Source of the DNA: Rhypophila decipiens
Lineage: Eukaryota; Ascomycota; Sordariomycetes; Sordariales; Naviculisporaceae
Assembly: GCA_033297075.1 (NCBI GenBank)
Contig: MU858126.1
Location: forward strand, 1 to 64,000
DNA length: 64,000 nt
Reading direction: 5' to 3'
Positions 44,142 to 56,464 of the stretch are shown piece by piece. The notes under the pieces were generated by a model. That model made no database searches. It was not told where the DNA came from and was given only the letters and a program-made list of their open reading frames with translations. Position 1 is the first letter of the stretch. Every line of letters begins with the position of its first letter. The position numbers and the translations under genes are program-made.

Positions 44142-46822
44142 TCAAAGCCCAGCAAGAACGCTCTGAATCCCAACAGAGCTAGCATCCTCTCTCTTCTGCA
44201 CAAAAGCCTTGAAATCCGCCTTGCCCAGCTTGGTCCCAGCTCCCGTCCCAGCCCCAGCGCCCGAACCGGTAGCAGACAGATTCCTCGACCTTTCACGCAG
44301 CGCCTCAGGCCCAATAATAAACAAATACCCAACCTCGGTCAGCAACTCGACAATCTGCACCACCTCCTTCGTAAGAGGCCACTCTTTAAGGGTGGACACG
44401 TACTTGGCCAGATCCTTGGTAACCATGAGCCCACCCGTCGCATTGACGGGGAACTTTTTAAAGTGCTCAAACAAAAGTCTATACACGGCGAGGGCTAATT
44501 CCGAGCTGAACATTTCGAGGTTGTGCCCGTCTATAGCCTGTGCAGCATGGGCAGCTACTTTGGACGACAAGAAAGTGCAAATGGCCAGGCAAGTCGGTGT
44601 CTGCAGTGAGTCGACCAGCCCCTCGAGGTCGTCGTCTTTGGGACGGAAATCCAGCTTCTTTTGCTGGTTGAGGATCCGAGTCACCCAGTTGATTGCCACG
44701 TCCATGGTGCTCTTCATGACGGCGTTGGTCTTTTTCTCGGTTGCCTCGATGGCCATTTTTGTCTGGGCTTCCATGCTGCGTCGTACAGTCGTGTTGGACT
44801 CTGCCAGTCGGATCAAGACCGTGGTGATGAACCGTGACATGAGGTTGGTGATTGTCACTGCTGGACGGATGTTCGGTAGGTACGAGAGATCAGGTTCGTT
44901 TTTGACGTTTTCTTGCGACTGGGCCGCGTCCAGCGCCGCGTCGAGTGCCGTCTCGACGTATACCTGGCCCATGCTGGTAAGGAGCAGGTTGAGCAAGATG
45001 TTGACGTCCTTTGGTGTCTCGCTTGCTGATCCGAGCTCCAGAGCTCTCCTCACGCTCTCGGCCAACCAGCCAATCATCCTCTTGGCGTAGGCGACGCTCA
45101 GGGCTCCTTGCTCCTCTGAGACTTCGATGTCGTTCTTGTTACTGCTGTTGTCTTGCAGGCCGGCCACACGAAGCATCATACGCTTCTGAGTTGGCGTCAG
45201 GTCTGAGGACTCAAGCCGCTCCATGTACGCGTCCTTAGCCGTCGCGAGCAGCTGGGTTCCTTGCTGGGCAATAGCCGCCATAAAACCGGTGGGCGTCTTT
45301 TTCCGGCGCGAGTGATAAAGTGTGAATTTGAAGAGCAATGAGTTGTACATTTCCTCTAGGCTCTTCTTCTCCCTGTCGATGTATGAGTTTCCGACCAGGT
45401 AAGGGACAAACAGCTCTTCGAGTTGCTGGTCTAGGGCTTGCGATATTTGAGATGAACAAGGCTCCGGATGCTCTGTGAGACCATGGGTCTTCAGATCCTC
45501 AACCAGCGCGCTGATATAGGACCTTGAGGCATGCAGGCATCGGAGAAATGCCAGAGACGATATGGTCGTCGCCTTGTCGAGCACCATTTCCAACCGTTGC
45601 TGGATGGATTGTTGGAAAACACGCTGTATAAATTTGATCAGGACTTTCTCGTAGAACGGGAAAGCCCGCTTAATAATAAATGACTCTTCCTGCATGACGA
45701 TCTTGACTTCGTCAACGAGACTTTGCAGACTGGGCTCGACTCCGGGCGGGTCGGAGTCAGGGTCGGCCAGTTGGTCCCAGGTCTCGCCATCGGTGGTCAC
45801 CTCGTCCGTAATGAGCTGGTCACGATCAATGAAAAACTGGTGCTGGTTGACAAACGTGGCTATCACGCTGGCTCCGCCGTTGAAGTCGTGGAGGACCTTT
45901 GCGCATTCCATCATGTCGTCGAAATTCTGCTTTCGGTAACTATTGTTGAACTGCTTCAAGAGGTCCTGTTCGAGAAGTTCGGAAAACTTCTCCAAGACCT
46001 CTCGAGTATTGTGCTTCCGGCTCACACCAGTGACACCATTGGTGATGCCATTGCCCCGAAGCCCGTTGGATTGTTGTCCCCAGGACGCCGGGTCGAGCCG
46101 TTGGCTGATGCGCATCAGCTGGCGGGCGATGACAGCGCATCGGATCTTGTTCTCGGCGCCGCCCTGTTTTTGTATCTCTTCCAGGGAAGTGAGTTGCCCC
46201 GAATCGCTGACCTCCATCCAACACTGGATCAGGAAGTTGGCGTCCTGCGCTTTCCTCCGTTTCCTGTCAAGTTCCTCCAGCTTCTCGCCGATCTGCACGG
46301 CAATGTTACCGCCGCCATCCGAGCGCCCGTTTCCATTCGATATGCCATTGGTACCGAAGCTATCGTCGGCCGAGCCAGTGTTGTTCAGGCTAAGGTCGAG
46401 CGCCTCGAATTGCGCCATGGACTGGTCGAGCTTGCGCCCGAGGGTGTCAAGAGTCTGATCATGCTGGATTTCCGCGCGGCGAACTTGAGACAATAGTTCA
46501 GACTCCTTGACTTGCAGCTCCTCGGATAGTGAACTCAGTTGCGATAGCGCATCTAGCGAACAATGAGGGTGCTCGTTAGCGAATCAGGTGGGTATGCGAC
46601 GGGGAGCTCCCAAACTGGCTTACTCTCGAACGTCCTGATCAGTGGTTTTGGGTCAAAGGCATGGTTCGACGGGCCTGAGCGGCGGTTTTGGGGGACAGCC
46701 GTCTCGGCGAGAGAATCGACAAAGTCGCGAACGATGAAGTCTTTACTGGAGAAGTCGCTGAGGCTGAAGCTGGGCCCCTTTGGGAAGAGGGCCCTCGAGC
46801 TGTTAGACCCGCCGCGTTCCAT
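44142..46822 (-). CDS. COG4: Conserved oligomeric Golgi complex subunit 4
   Basis: Minus-strand exons 46624-46822 and 44142-46552 (71-nt intron, GTAAGC donor, CTAAC branch, TAG acceptor) encode 869 residues. COG4 is a lobe A subunit of the COG tether, which returns Golgi enzymes in retrograde vesicles and contacts the SNARE/Sly1 machinery. The joined exon gives NALSQLSSLSEELQ, the start of the N-terminal coiled coil that continues through residues ~70-130. A Gly/Asn/Ser-rich insertion follows (GTNGISNGNGRSDGGG). The central body includes FIQRVFQQSIQQRLEMVLDK. The conserved C-terminus is near FVQKREDASSVGIQSVLAGL. Length is as expected for filamentous fungi. The start is ATG 46822 (MERGGSNSS); an in-frame extension upstream has only GTG. 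It is divergent from NUS1 across 628 bp. Confidence 0.92.
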
Positions 46823-47450
46823 GGCCGCGACTGTCACCGCATGAATGACGCTTGGCTGGGGGATCGAATCGGGCGGACGGTGCCTAGGTTCCTTTCATTT
46901 CGCTCCAAGCTAATCAATCGGGCGATAGGCGTCGGGTTTTCGTGGTGAAGATACAGATAGGCTTTGCCGAATATTATATCGAAGCGGACGGCTCGACCCT
47001 TGAGGACCCAACCGGGGACTGAAATGCGGGACGGGGCCGGGAGGTACCTGGCCCAGGGCTCCAGGCGACCGTCATTGGTTATCGGATAACTGTTGACAGG
47101 GGTCCATAGTGTAGAATGGACCGTGCCCTGTAATAGTACCAGCACAGCTTCAGCCACATTTCGTGACGCAGGTCCAGAGTTCCCATTTCTTGTTCTGGCG
47201 TCCAGTATAATTTGGCATCAGCAACTTTCCCATCCCATTTCCTGTCATCCTGTCTAACGCCACCTCAACACTTTATATACACGTGGGCTGGATGCACCAT
47301 ACTCGCGGATTTAGCTGTTCAGACCTTGTATCTTTTGCGCCAAATTGACCTCAGCCTCAACCTGCAATCGCGAGTTCTTCAGCAGCTTTCGGGTACCATA
47401 TATCGGGTTGAACAGTCACGGGCGATTCGGATCACCGGCCTCCCTTCGCT
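46823..47450. promoter_or_regulatory. Shared divergent promoter region of COG4 and NUS1
   Basis: The 628 bp between the two start codons must contain both promoters. I see no long open frame and no distinct TATA box. Confidence 0.45.
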
Positions 47451-48556
47451 ATGGCGTTCAGCATGCGCGATGTCGAGGCCTACCGCCGAGACGCAAAGTT
47501 GGGCGGGAAACTTCTGACCCCCGAGGATCGTATCAGAATTGCAAAGGTCGGTCGCAAACACTGTTAGCACTGTCTCGTCACTGTCGCTAATGCTGGTTTT
47601 ACAATAGCCATATTTGCCGCCTCCTCGAACCTCGATTCCAGTAGACGCCAACTCGCGGGGCAAGAAGCCGCGATTCGGAGTACGAGCACGAGGCTTCTTA
47701 AAAAAGCAGTTCCACATGCTGGTGTTTGTCTTGATCCACACCTTCTTTTCACTATACCTCAAGTTCCGCCATGGCTACCATGCAATTCAAAACCGGTTCT
47801 ACTCCATCTTTCGCTATCACCATCGGGACCCCTCGCTTATACAGAGCGACGTGAAGCGATTTCGAAAATTACCGAAGCACCTGAGTGTCGTCCTGACGTT
47901 GGAAAATGACGGCAGGGGGGGAGCTGGACTCGAAAGGCTGATCAACGAAGCTGCCGAGATCGCGGCTTGGTGTGCGAGTGCGGGCATTCCGCAGCTCTCC
48001 ATATACGAAAAGACGGGTATGTGACGGGGAACAACCGACGCGCGGGTGAAGCCAACTGACATCGGTCATAGGAATACTCAAAGGTTACATGCCTGAGACG
48101 CATCGGGCTATTTCACAGAAGCTGGTCGGGTACTTTCCGCAACCTCCTTCGCTAAGTCTCGGGGCTCCTCACCTCCCAGCTGTCGAGTCCTCTCGCCCTG
48201 GCCCTGTGAACTCGGGTTTTTTGTCCCATTTGTCACTCCAGCTCTTGTCAGCAGAGGACGGACGGGATTCGATTGTGGATCTCACCAAGACGCTCGCCGA
48301 TATGGCCCAACGATCAAAGCTGTCGTCACCCGACATCAGCACAGATCTATTGGACAATGAGCTGAGTGTCAGCGTCATGGGTGAACCGGACCTGTTGATC
48401 CTCTTCGGGCCCCATGTCGAGTTATCAGGGTATCCGCCGTGGCAGATCCGCCTAACCGAAATATTCCATGTACAAGACAACTCTGACGTGGAATACCACG
48501 TCTTCCACCGCGCGCTGGCCAGCTTTGCTGGGGCACAGATGCGTATGGGGAGGTAG
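47451..48556 (+). CDS. NUS1: NUS1, regulatory subunit of cis-prenyltransferase (dehydrodolichyl diphosphate synthase)
   Basis: Exons 47451-47546, 47608-48016 and 48072-48556 encode 329 residues. NUS1/NgBR partners a Rer2/Srt1-type catalytic subunit at the ER to make the long polyprenyl diphosphate for dolichol, the lipid carrier in N-glycosylation. The spliced N-terminus reads MAFSMRDVEAYRRDAKLGGK, and exon 2 begins PYLPPPRTSIP. One membrane segment spans about 67-83 (FHMLVFVLIHTFFSLYL). The body is a degenerate UPP-synthase fold (KHLSVVLTLENDGRGG, AAWCASAGIPQLSIYEKTG) that lacks the catalytic Asp of active cis-prenyltransferases, as expected. It ends MRMGR, containing the C-terminal RxG motif that Nus1 proteins contribute to the active site. 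Intron 1 has an atypical GTCGGT donor; intron 2 has GTATGT. Both use TAG acceptors. Confidence 0.92.
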
Positions 48557-48731
48557 TGTAGGCCCTTGGAAAGGAAAGGACGGGACGGGCGATCCGGAAT
48601 CGCAGTCTGCATGATTCAGGGCGATATCCTTGAATATAGATTTTTAGTTGCATTTTTCATCTAGACTTTGTATTATACCCTTGATGTTATGAACCTTTGG
48701 TACCAATGGTATTTATTGTATGGACTCCACA

Positions 48732-48775
48732 CAGAGGCTGAATGTGGGGGAAGTAACCCGTACTTTCAGCCTCTG
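48732..48775. repeat. Perfect 11-bp inverted repeat (stem-loop, 22-nt loop)
   Basis: CAGAGGCTGAA (48732-48742) pairs fully with TTCAGCCTCTG (48765-48775). It lies about 175 nt past the NUS1 stop, so it may be part of the NUS1 3' UTR or the TRM5 promoter. Confidence 0.75.
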
Positions 48776-48784
48776 ATGCAGGGA

Positions 48785-48817
48785 TTGGTTAAGGTTGTAA
48801 CCTCTGTGCCTAACCAA
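48785..48817. repeat. Second stem-loop adjoining the first
   Basis: TTGGTTAAGG (48785-48794) pairs with CCTAACCAA (48809-48817) with a single bulged A. The loop includes CCTCTG (48801-48806), which could pair instead with CAGAGG of the first stem. Confidence 0.55.
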
Positions 48818-49050
48818 GAGCCGCAATAGGCCTGTCGCTGGGAATTTTCCACAGCGAATGACTCTTGTACACACTGCAAAGAGAATCAAGACAACAACAA
48901 AAAATAACATGGATGTACCTAAACATGACAAGTGAGTCTTTGGGTATACTAGAAGAAAAAGATCCATCATACTTTATCCATTTTTTCAAAGGGCCCAGAA
49001 TTTGAGATTATACGACACGGATTCTTCGTCAAAGGAGCTGCAGGCTGACC

Positions 49051-50771
49051 ATGAGCAACGCTGACGAAACAAGAAACGACAGCCATCCCGACGAAGTGAA
49101 AAGGGTAGAGGGCATAATGGCGGGCTTTCTCCGTCCGCCTGTGGTCCGGTCTGGCGCCGCCGCCCTCAACAAGGCCTTGTTCAGCAAAAAGTTGGATCTC
49201 GCTGCTGCGACGATCCAGGACCCCCGTCTCATTGCCAAGTATCGCAAGGCTTTGTCGGAGAGCAGGGAGCTCCTCCGGCAGGAGAGGATCTCACCTATCG
49301 TTTCCCATCCCGAAGATGTGAAGACGGGCGGTGCCAGTGGTCGGAAGTGTTTGCTTCTGGCACCGACTGTTAATCCACAAGGTGAGAAGATACATCGAGT
49401 GTTCTGTTGAGTGCATGCATTTGGCTAATTTTTTACTGTTTCGTCTGAAAGTACCTGGTACTTGGGGTCCTGTTCTGAAAGAAGCTGTGGAAAAGAAGGA
49501 CCTGGATGTTATTCCTTATGAGCTGGAGCTGGGGTATGACCATTGGTCTCATGGTAAGGCTCACTATCTCGTCACATAACGCTCATCTTGGTGAATGCTT
49601 TCCAGACCTAACTTTTTCTCTCTCTAGTTGATATCATGACTTCTATCCTCCCAGAAGATCTCCACGATGACATTCCCGCCGGCTTCAACATGGCTGGCCA
49701 CGTAGGTAAGCAAGCCGCTTACTACTTGTTGTGAATTAAGTAAATTCTAACGAAACCAAAGCACACCTAAACCTGCGAGAACGCTACCTCCCGTACAAAA
49801 AGATAATAGCACAGGTTCTGCTAGACAAGAACCCCCAAATAAGAACAGTAATCAACAAGGTCGACACGGTCGGTTCCGAATCAGAGTTCAGGACTTTCCA
49901 GTATGAAGTCCTGGCTGGCCCAGACGACATGGACGTGTCAGTATCCGAGAGCGGGTGCACATTCGAGTTCAACTACGCAAAAGTCTACTGGAACAGCAAG
50001 CTCGAGCACGAGCATGCCAGGCTGGTGGATATGTTCCAGCCCGGCGAGGTCGTCTGCGACGTGATGGCTGGTATTGGGCCCTTTGCCGTCCCCGCGGGGA
50101 AGAAGGGCGTTATTGTCTGGGCCAACGACATGAACCCGGAGAGCCATTTTTATTTGAAGAAGGCTATTGAGAAGAACAAGGTTAGTTTTTATCCAGATCA
50201 TCTTGTGCTTGGATTGACCACGCTGTTGCTAAGATAAACGGTATAGGTAACACCCTTCGTACGGCCATTCTGCGACGACGGCCGGTTCTTCATCCACAAA
50301 GCAGCCGACTCGGTCCTAGCAGCCTCCCAAGCAGGAGAGAACATCGTCATCCCCCCCCCAAGGCCCAAGAGGAAGAACGGTGCCACGCCCCCTACGCCCG
50401 AGCCTAAAAGAATCCCTATTCCGCCAACAATATCCCACTTCGTCATGAACCTCCCAGCCACGGCCATCGAGTTCCTAGGCCATTACCGGGGAATTTACGC
50501 CGGACACGAGGACTTGTTCGCCCCGCATACCGAGGCAAAGCTGCCCATGGTCCACGTGCATTGCTTCTCGTTCAAGGCGGACGACGACACGCCTATTGTT
50601 GATATCTGCGAGAGAATTACCAAGTACTTGGGCTTTGAGGTCAAGCATGGGGATCCGGAACGGGAAGGTGAGGTGGCGATTCATGATGTTAGGAATGTCT
50701 CGCCTAGTAAGAGAATGTTTTGCGCGAGTTTTAGGATTCCTAGGGAGGTTGCTTTTGCGGCGAGGAGTTAA
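49051..50771 (+). CDS. TRM5: tRNA (guanine-37 N1)-methyltransferase
   Basis: Exons 49051-49381, 49452-49553, 49628-49705, 49762-50180 and 50247-50771 encode 484 residues. Trm5 methylates G37 next to the anticodon in cytosolic and, in yeast, mitochondrial tRNAs, preventing frameshifts and starting wybutosine synthesis. The Trm5 N-terminal region ([20 protein letters not shown]) is followed by [10 protein letters not shown] and [18 protein letters not shown]. The class I SAM-binding fold has [19 protein letters not shown] and the ANDMNPES acidic-Asn motif, then [12 protein letters not shown]. Joins reconstruct conserved text, for example [15 protein letters not shown] and [15 protein letters not shown]. 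Introns 1 and 3 use AAAG acceptors; introns 2 and 4 use TAG. No clear mitochondrial presequence is seen. It is tandem with NUS1. Confidence 0.94.
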
Positions 50772-53700
50772 GATTCTTGGGAAATCTGGTGTGGTCACAC
50801 ATTTGCTGTGATGCGTAGAATTTAGAGAGAAGGAAAGGTCTAGATAGACATGGTAGACCAGTACTGACCACTTACCGAGGTACATAACCTCCAGTGATCT
50901 CCATTTCGAACAGGTCAAGTTAGCCAGGTATAAAATCCAACACGCCTCTCAACAACATGGGGCTCTCTATAGAATGACACTGGATCTTGACCTTTGCTCT
51001 ATAATCCTTACCGTGTCATGAACAGTTCTGAACACTCGTCATGACAACGGATGTGATGATATCTCGAGACGAAGGTAGGTATCATCTACTTGCTTCCGTC
51101 CTAGCCGAGGAGCAAGCTTCGGAGAAGTTGGTCCCTTCACACATCATCAAGTAAGTTACCTGCGGTTGGTTCGTATGTAATATAGAGTACAGAGACACAG
51201 CTTGCTCGTAAATCATATGCAGAACAGATCTGTAAAACATATTACCGTTGGCGTGTCCACATCTCATGTATGATTCCGCGTGGGGGTATATATGCTGTGG
51301 GTTTAACCCAGTTAAAGAGAGAAAATAAAGGCATTGATTGGCAAGCTGGCAACCTGGACAGGATTCATGATATTGTTTGTCCGTGAATGTTATCTCCGTA
51401 CGAGGGCACGTTGTGGCAGCTCCTGTGAGTAGCGGTGGCCATATTACGGTCCTCCTCAATGCCGAGATAGTAGGAGGATGAGATGGAGTGAGGAGTGAGC
51501 CCGAGCTGACTAGTCCAAGACCAACAAGACAGCTCGATTGTAAGCTCGCACTCGGAAATAGGAGCAAGTATCGCCAACTCTCTCTAACGAATCACTGATC
51601 CTGGAGGAGCGAGTTCATACCAACGACCCCCCCAACGACACACCCCCATCCCAACGACACGCCAGCTACTTTACACAACCTCCATAGGCAGGTCTAGATG
51701 AATCGATGACACCTTGGGACATAGCACTAGTAGAAGAGGCAGATTTTTATTCCGCACTTATCTCGGTGACCCGTCTCTCAGTTAACTTTCATACCACTGC
51801 ATACTTATTTGCTGCTTCGCTGTGTTGTTTTTTCCTCCCGCTTCCAAGACCGGGACCGAGATATATCTCATATTGGGTTTGCGGCTGGATATATAAGGTC
51901 TTCAAGTAATATATACGTAAGGAAGAAAAGGCCATCGGATAACGCACCCTAAAGTTCCTCATATCAATTCATCCGGATCGGATAGATCACCTCGAGATAA
52001 ACGACAAGCAACAAGCTTTCGAGGTCGATAGATAGATAGGATAGCGCACTCGATACGGCAAGTAAATTGTTGTCGCAATCTGGATACATAGGTAATTATC
52101 CCAAGGTAAGCTTCCTGCAGCAACCATCTACGGTACATCGGTCTGTCGAGGGACACGAGCGGCAGCTTCAGGTCTCTTTCTTGACAGCTACCTACATGAG
52201 GTATGGAAGAACCTAGGTAGCTATTTGAAGGATATTCATGTACATGTACCAGATATATACGTGTGTGGCTTCGATTGCAACCTATCTTGCAGCTGCCCAA
52301 GGGGGTGGGTAATGGGTCTTACAACCATGGGATCTTTCTTGGCAACAGACAGAGAGAAAATTGTCGGCAATGCAGTGTAATATAGCATGTCACGACGTTA
52401 GCAACACCGGTGGATGCCGGTCCCGCATCGGTGTGCAACGTATTTATCTATCCGCTTGCTTGGTGTGGGATGGCGTGGCTCACACCTGACACCATATACA
52501 CAGGTAGATATACCCCCGGGGGACAATAGTATGATAGGGCCCGGCGGCCGGAAACCAGTTCAGTACTGTACATACGTAGCACGGTTCCTTCTCAATGGGT
52601 GGTGGAAAGGAAGGATGAATGGCGGGGGGTTGGAGAATGCCCAAAAGGATGGATGGGTAAAGCAAACACACACAAGCATATTACCTGCTTTTGCCTCACA
52701 TACGGTATATCCAAGTCTTGGTCCATATACTGTAAATGTAAAAGCCCCCATCGTGCTTTGGCGTTTTTTGCTTGCGTGGTGCGGTGAAACCAGCCAGCAT
52801 GAGCACCTCCATATGCAAGCCAAGCTGCAGCGCTTTGCCAAAAGAACTCGCAGAGAAAAAGCAAGGAAGAACTTGGCTGTAACCTGGTTGATATGAAAGG
52901 AAGGCTGGCAAATGATGCTTTCATGTTAGATTGAAGGCATTTTGAGTGGTCGATTGGAAGCCGCTGCTTGTGTCGTCGTTGAGTGGTGATTCGGGAAGGA
53001 GGGGCACCGGCAAGCCACGGTCTGGATGGAGGGGGGTTTGCCAAGACCAAGGAGGGGTAGCTCTTTCCTCAGATCCAAGGTCGAGATAACAATCAAGGAG
53101 GCTCCATGAGCTTGTGGTTGCCCTATGAGAATAAGAATATGCTTGAAAGGAGGGAACTTATGACCTAATTGGACTGCTATAATTATGTGCCAAACGGAGA
53201 CTATCTTCCCCACGCATTCAGTTACGAACGACATGATCAAACTTGTTTTGATTCACTACCGACACAATACAAAACCGAACCTTCAAACAGAGCTTGAACT
53301 TCTCACATATAACGATATAAAAAGAAGCAGTCCAACCGGAGGAGTGAGAGAACTAGTAGGGGTAAGTCCGGCCAAGCCATGGTAGACACGTACAATGCAA
53401 GCCAGTTCGTTGGTTATATCCAAGTACAATCCAAGACCGTCATGATGGACATCCGTAAAAACTCCACATGCATTAGATGTTTGCCTCAAGGCCCATGTCG
53501 CCAATGCCAAATGCCAATGCCAATTCCATTGGCGGGCAGTCGATCCCGGAGGATCAATCGAAAAGGCCTAGATTTTATAATCGCCTCTCTCGTATCAAGA
53601 ACTGTGGAGAGCTGTTTGTGTCTTTGTAGAATCCTCCCGCCGCAACAACCTTCAAGTTGACATCGGCCCGTCTTGGGTTCGCCTCAGCTTCCCCTCCTTT

Positions 53701-55108
53701 CTCAGGCAATGGGAATGATGCCACCATACTTGTGCGAAAGCACTCGATGTGTCTGTTCACGGCAGTGACAAGCCAAATTGGGGCCCGTTGTATGTAGTCA
53801 TCAATGAAAGGAACAACGGTAAGGATGTGCCGTTGTGGTGGATGGACAAGATATTACTGTGCAGCTGCTAACTAACTCCCAAGAAAAAGATACCAGGTAT
53901 CTGCCACTCCTGTGGCACTGTGTATTATGTACTGTGTATATTGGCAGATGTAATGAGCCTTCAACCAAGCCTACATCAAGCACGTTTTCGATTCTCTTGC
54001 CTCGAAATTGTGGAGCAGAGTTTGAACAATAAGAGACCGACTGGCTGACATGTTCCCTTGAGAGGAAGTATCTCTTACGAGATGGACCCGTATATTTGTC
54101 GTGATCAACGCACGGCAGGTGTGGTTCGTGAGAGTCCGAGATCTAGATCTATATGGATACAACCCAACCGCTTTTGGGCCCACTGGGAGTGCTCGATAAG
54201 AAAACGTGACTTGCGTAAGATATATACACACTTACACTACAGGGCTTCAGGTTGTAGCCATTGACCGATGAAACGGAAAATGACGATATGATCGGCGAAT
54301 TGACAATATTCACCAAACGCAGGGTCCCGTAAATCCCCAGCAAAGGAATCAATTCCAGAGAGAGTGTGTGAAGATCATGTCTATTGAATCCTAAGCTGTA
54401 GGTAGCACGTAACCTCGAGACCTGGTTTTGTTGAAGATGTCAGGGCGTTACTCTGGCTAAAAGCCTATGGGCCCAATTCGCTGCCGGTGTCATATGTCCT
54501 GAAGAAGAGCGCTTCTTGAGTGCCAGAAGGAGAATCGTCATAGCAGGCGATAGCGATCGAACATAGATTTGATGTCCATCCAATCATCCCAGCCAAAGTA
54601 GGTTCCAATATCATGTCAAACTTCGTTATCGATTGTCGACCAGACTACGGGCTTCCAAGTATGGATATGGAGTTGTCTATCAAGGCCCCCTTTCCCCCGT
54701 GCCCATGGCAACGGGTTAAAAGCTCAAGCATACACTCGTACACAAACACATACATCGTCACCAAAGAATCCCGAGTTTTCCCTAGCAAACTGCCGCTCAA
54801 GCTTGCTTGAGAACAGAGGTTTATTAGGAACTTCCTAAACCACCCGATCTCGTTGGCCCCTTTGCCGTATCTTTCCCTTCCAGCCGAGCGCACTTTCAAG
54901 ATACCGCAGAGTACACGTCTAAGGGGAAACGCAAGACGTCAACGGTAAGGCTCATTGGCCGGCTTCTCCAACCATAGCTTGCATACTGGCATTGCATATA
55001 CTGGGATCGAGGAGTGTGAAAAAGCCAACGCTTGAACTACAAGCAGCCTTGGGCCATCGAGACTTCAACAAGCATCCAGACAGAAAGGAGAACAACATTC
55101 TCGGGAGT

Positions 55109-55122
55109 ATTGCCTAGGCAAT
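55109..55122. repeat. Perfect 14-bp palindrome ATTGCCTAGGCAAT
   Basis: A self-complementary 14-mer inside the large gene-free region. The function is unknown. Confidence 0.6.
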
Positions 55123-56455
55123 TGTCCGGGGACTCAAAAGCTCGAGGGGTTGAAGTGACAGATGAGTGCTTGACAAGAGACATATCAATACGGTTGAAGT
55201 CTTTTCTTTCTTTCCTTCTGTAAACGGAGCTAACAAAAACTCAATTCTCGACGGCGAGTTTCATAATTTAGCGCCTGCCTTAGTGTTAGTTTGGTATTTT
55301 GGCGTCGATTGGGTCTCGAGAACAGATACTTATGTAGCTACACATTGCTCTTCATGAATCCACAGAATATTCCTTCAAAAATACCCGAGGGGGCTTCCTG
55401 AATCCTGCCCCCCTCGACAACGGTCCCGGCTGGTTTTCGTCGCAACGCAATCCCTGGCTCTAGAATCGACGGCCTCGAAGGGGTATGCAAGGACATTGCT
55501 GGTAAAGAAATTGGCAGAGTTGCGACCTAGCTGACATGTGTTGAATTTTTTTCGCCCCAAGACAAGAGCCCGGTCGGGTCATAACCGTCAAGCTGGGATC
55601 TCGGCACGGGCGATCTAGGTACAAAACTGCTCTGACTGGCCGGCGAGGCCTTGATGGGATAAACTCATCCGAGGGTCCGGGCATCTGTCACGGAAGGTAA
55701 CAAGCAGTCAGGGGCGGCCCTTTCTCACAAAGGTCCCACGAGCCACCACATGAAAAAAAAGTTTGACGTTGCATTCCTTCGGCTCGGAGGTTTCCGCAAG
55801 ACAGATTTTCATTCTGGAAGATTGCAACAATGAATAAAAAAAGAAAATTGCGGAGCGATGGATGGCATCGGCTTTGTTGGAGGAACGAGGTTCATGTTGT
55901 TTGTCATGCATCTCGACGTTGGTTTGCAGTGGAGCCAGGGGAAGCCTTTTTGACTTTTTGGCAACAACTATTTCCATTCTATCATGTCTCGAGCAAACGT
56001 CTGGCATCTAGCTGGAAACTCTCTCTGCACAGTACCGGTACTCCATGCGGCCTGTTGTGCGGCGTCGTGCGGGCGACCGAGAGACGTGACTCTCGATCTC
56101 GCTCTCGATCGATCTTATGCCCAGCTATCTGCTGTTTCCATGTCTTTCCGTGTCGAGGCAATCATCTCTTTGTCTGTCGAGTAATAGTAAACTCCAAGAG
56201 AAAATGGCAATCGCGGACGCCGTGTCAGCACCGGCGCCAGCCAGAGCCGATCTGGGCATGCTACCATCGTCAGCAAGCCCAGCCCCAAGACGGATGGGCG
56301 GCGTCGGATTTCGAGCACGCAAGAAAGCAACAAGTCAGTGTTTGGTCGAGCTTGAGTAAGAACGGGATGGGTGGGCGTTCCTGGAATTCATTGGGGGATG
56401 TTTATGAGTTGTGTCTTGTCTTTAGCTCAGGTACCCGTAGGTAGGTGTAGTGTTT

Positions 56456-56464
56456 TACTCCGTA
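56456..56464 (+). repeat. Recurrent intergenic 9-mer TACTCCGTA
   Basis: Exact copy 4 of 5, about 2.3 kb upstream of the REG1-like start. Confidence 0.5.

Larger units (their letters stand above)
48557..49050. other. Intergenic region between NUS1 and TRM5 (tandem genes)
   Basis: It contains the NUS1 3' end, the TRM5 promoter and a cluster of inverted repeats between 48697 and 48817. There is no open frame I can support. Confidence 0.5.

Noticed and set aside
55830..56444. 204-codon plus-strand frame in the 8 kb gap
   Set aside because: It is a mixed Cys/Arg/Ser sequence without motifs, with overlapping frames at 55984, 56115 and 56117. It could not be supported as a gene.
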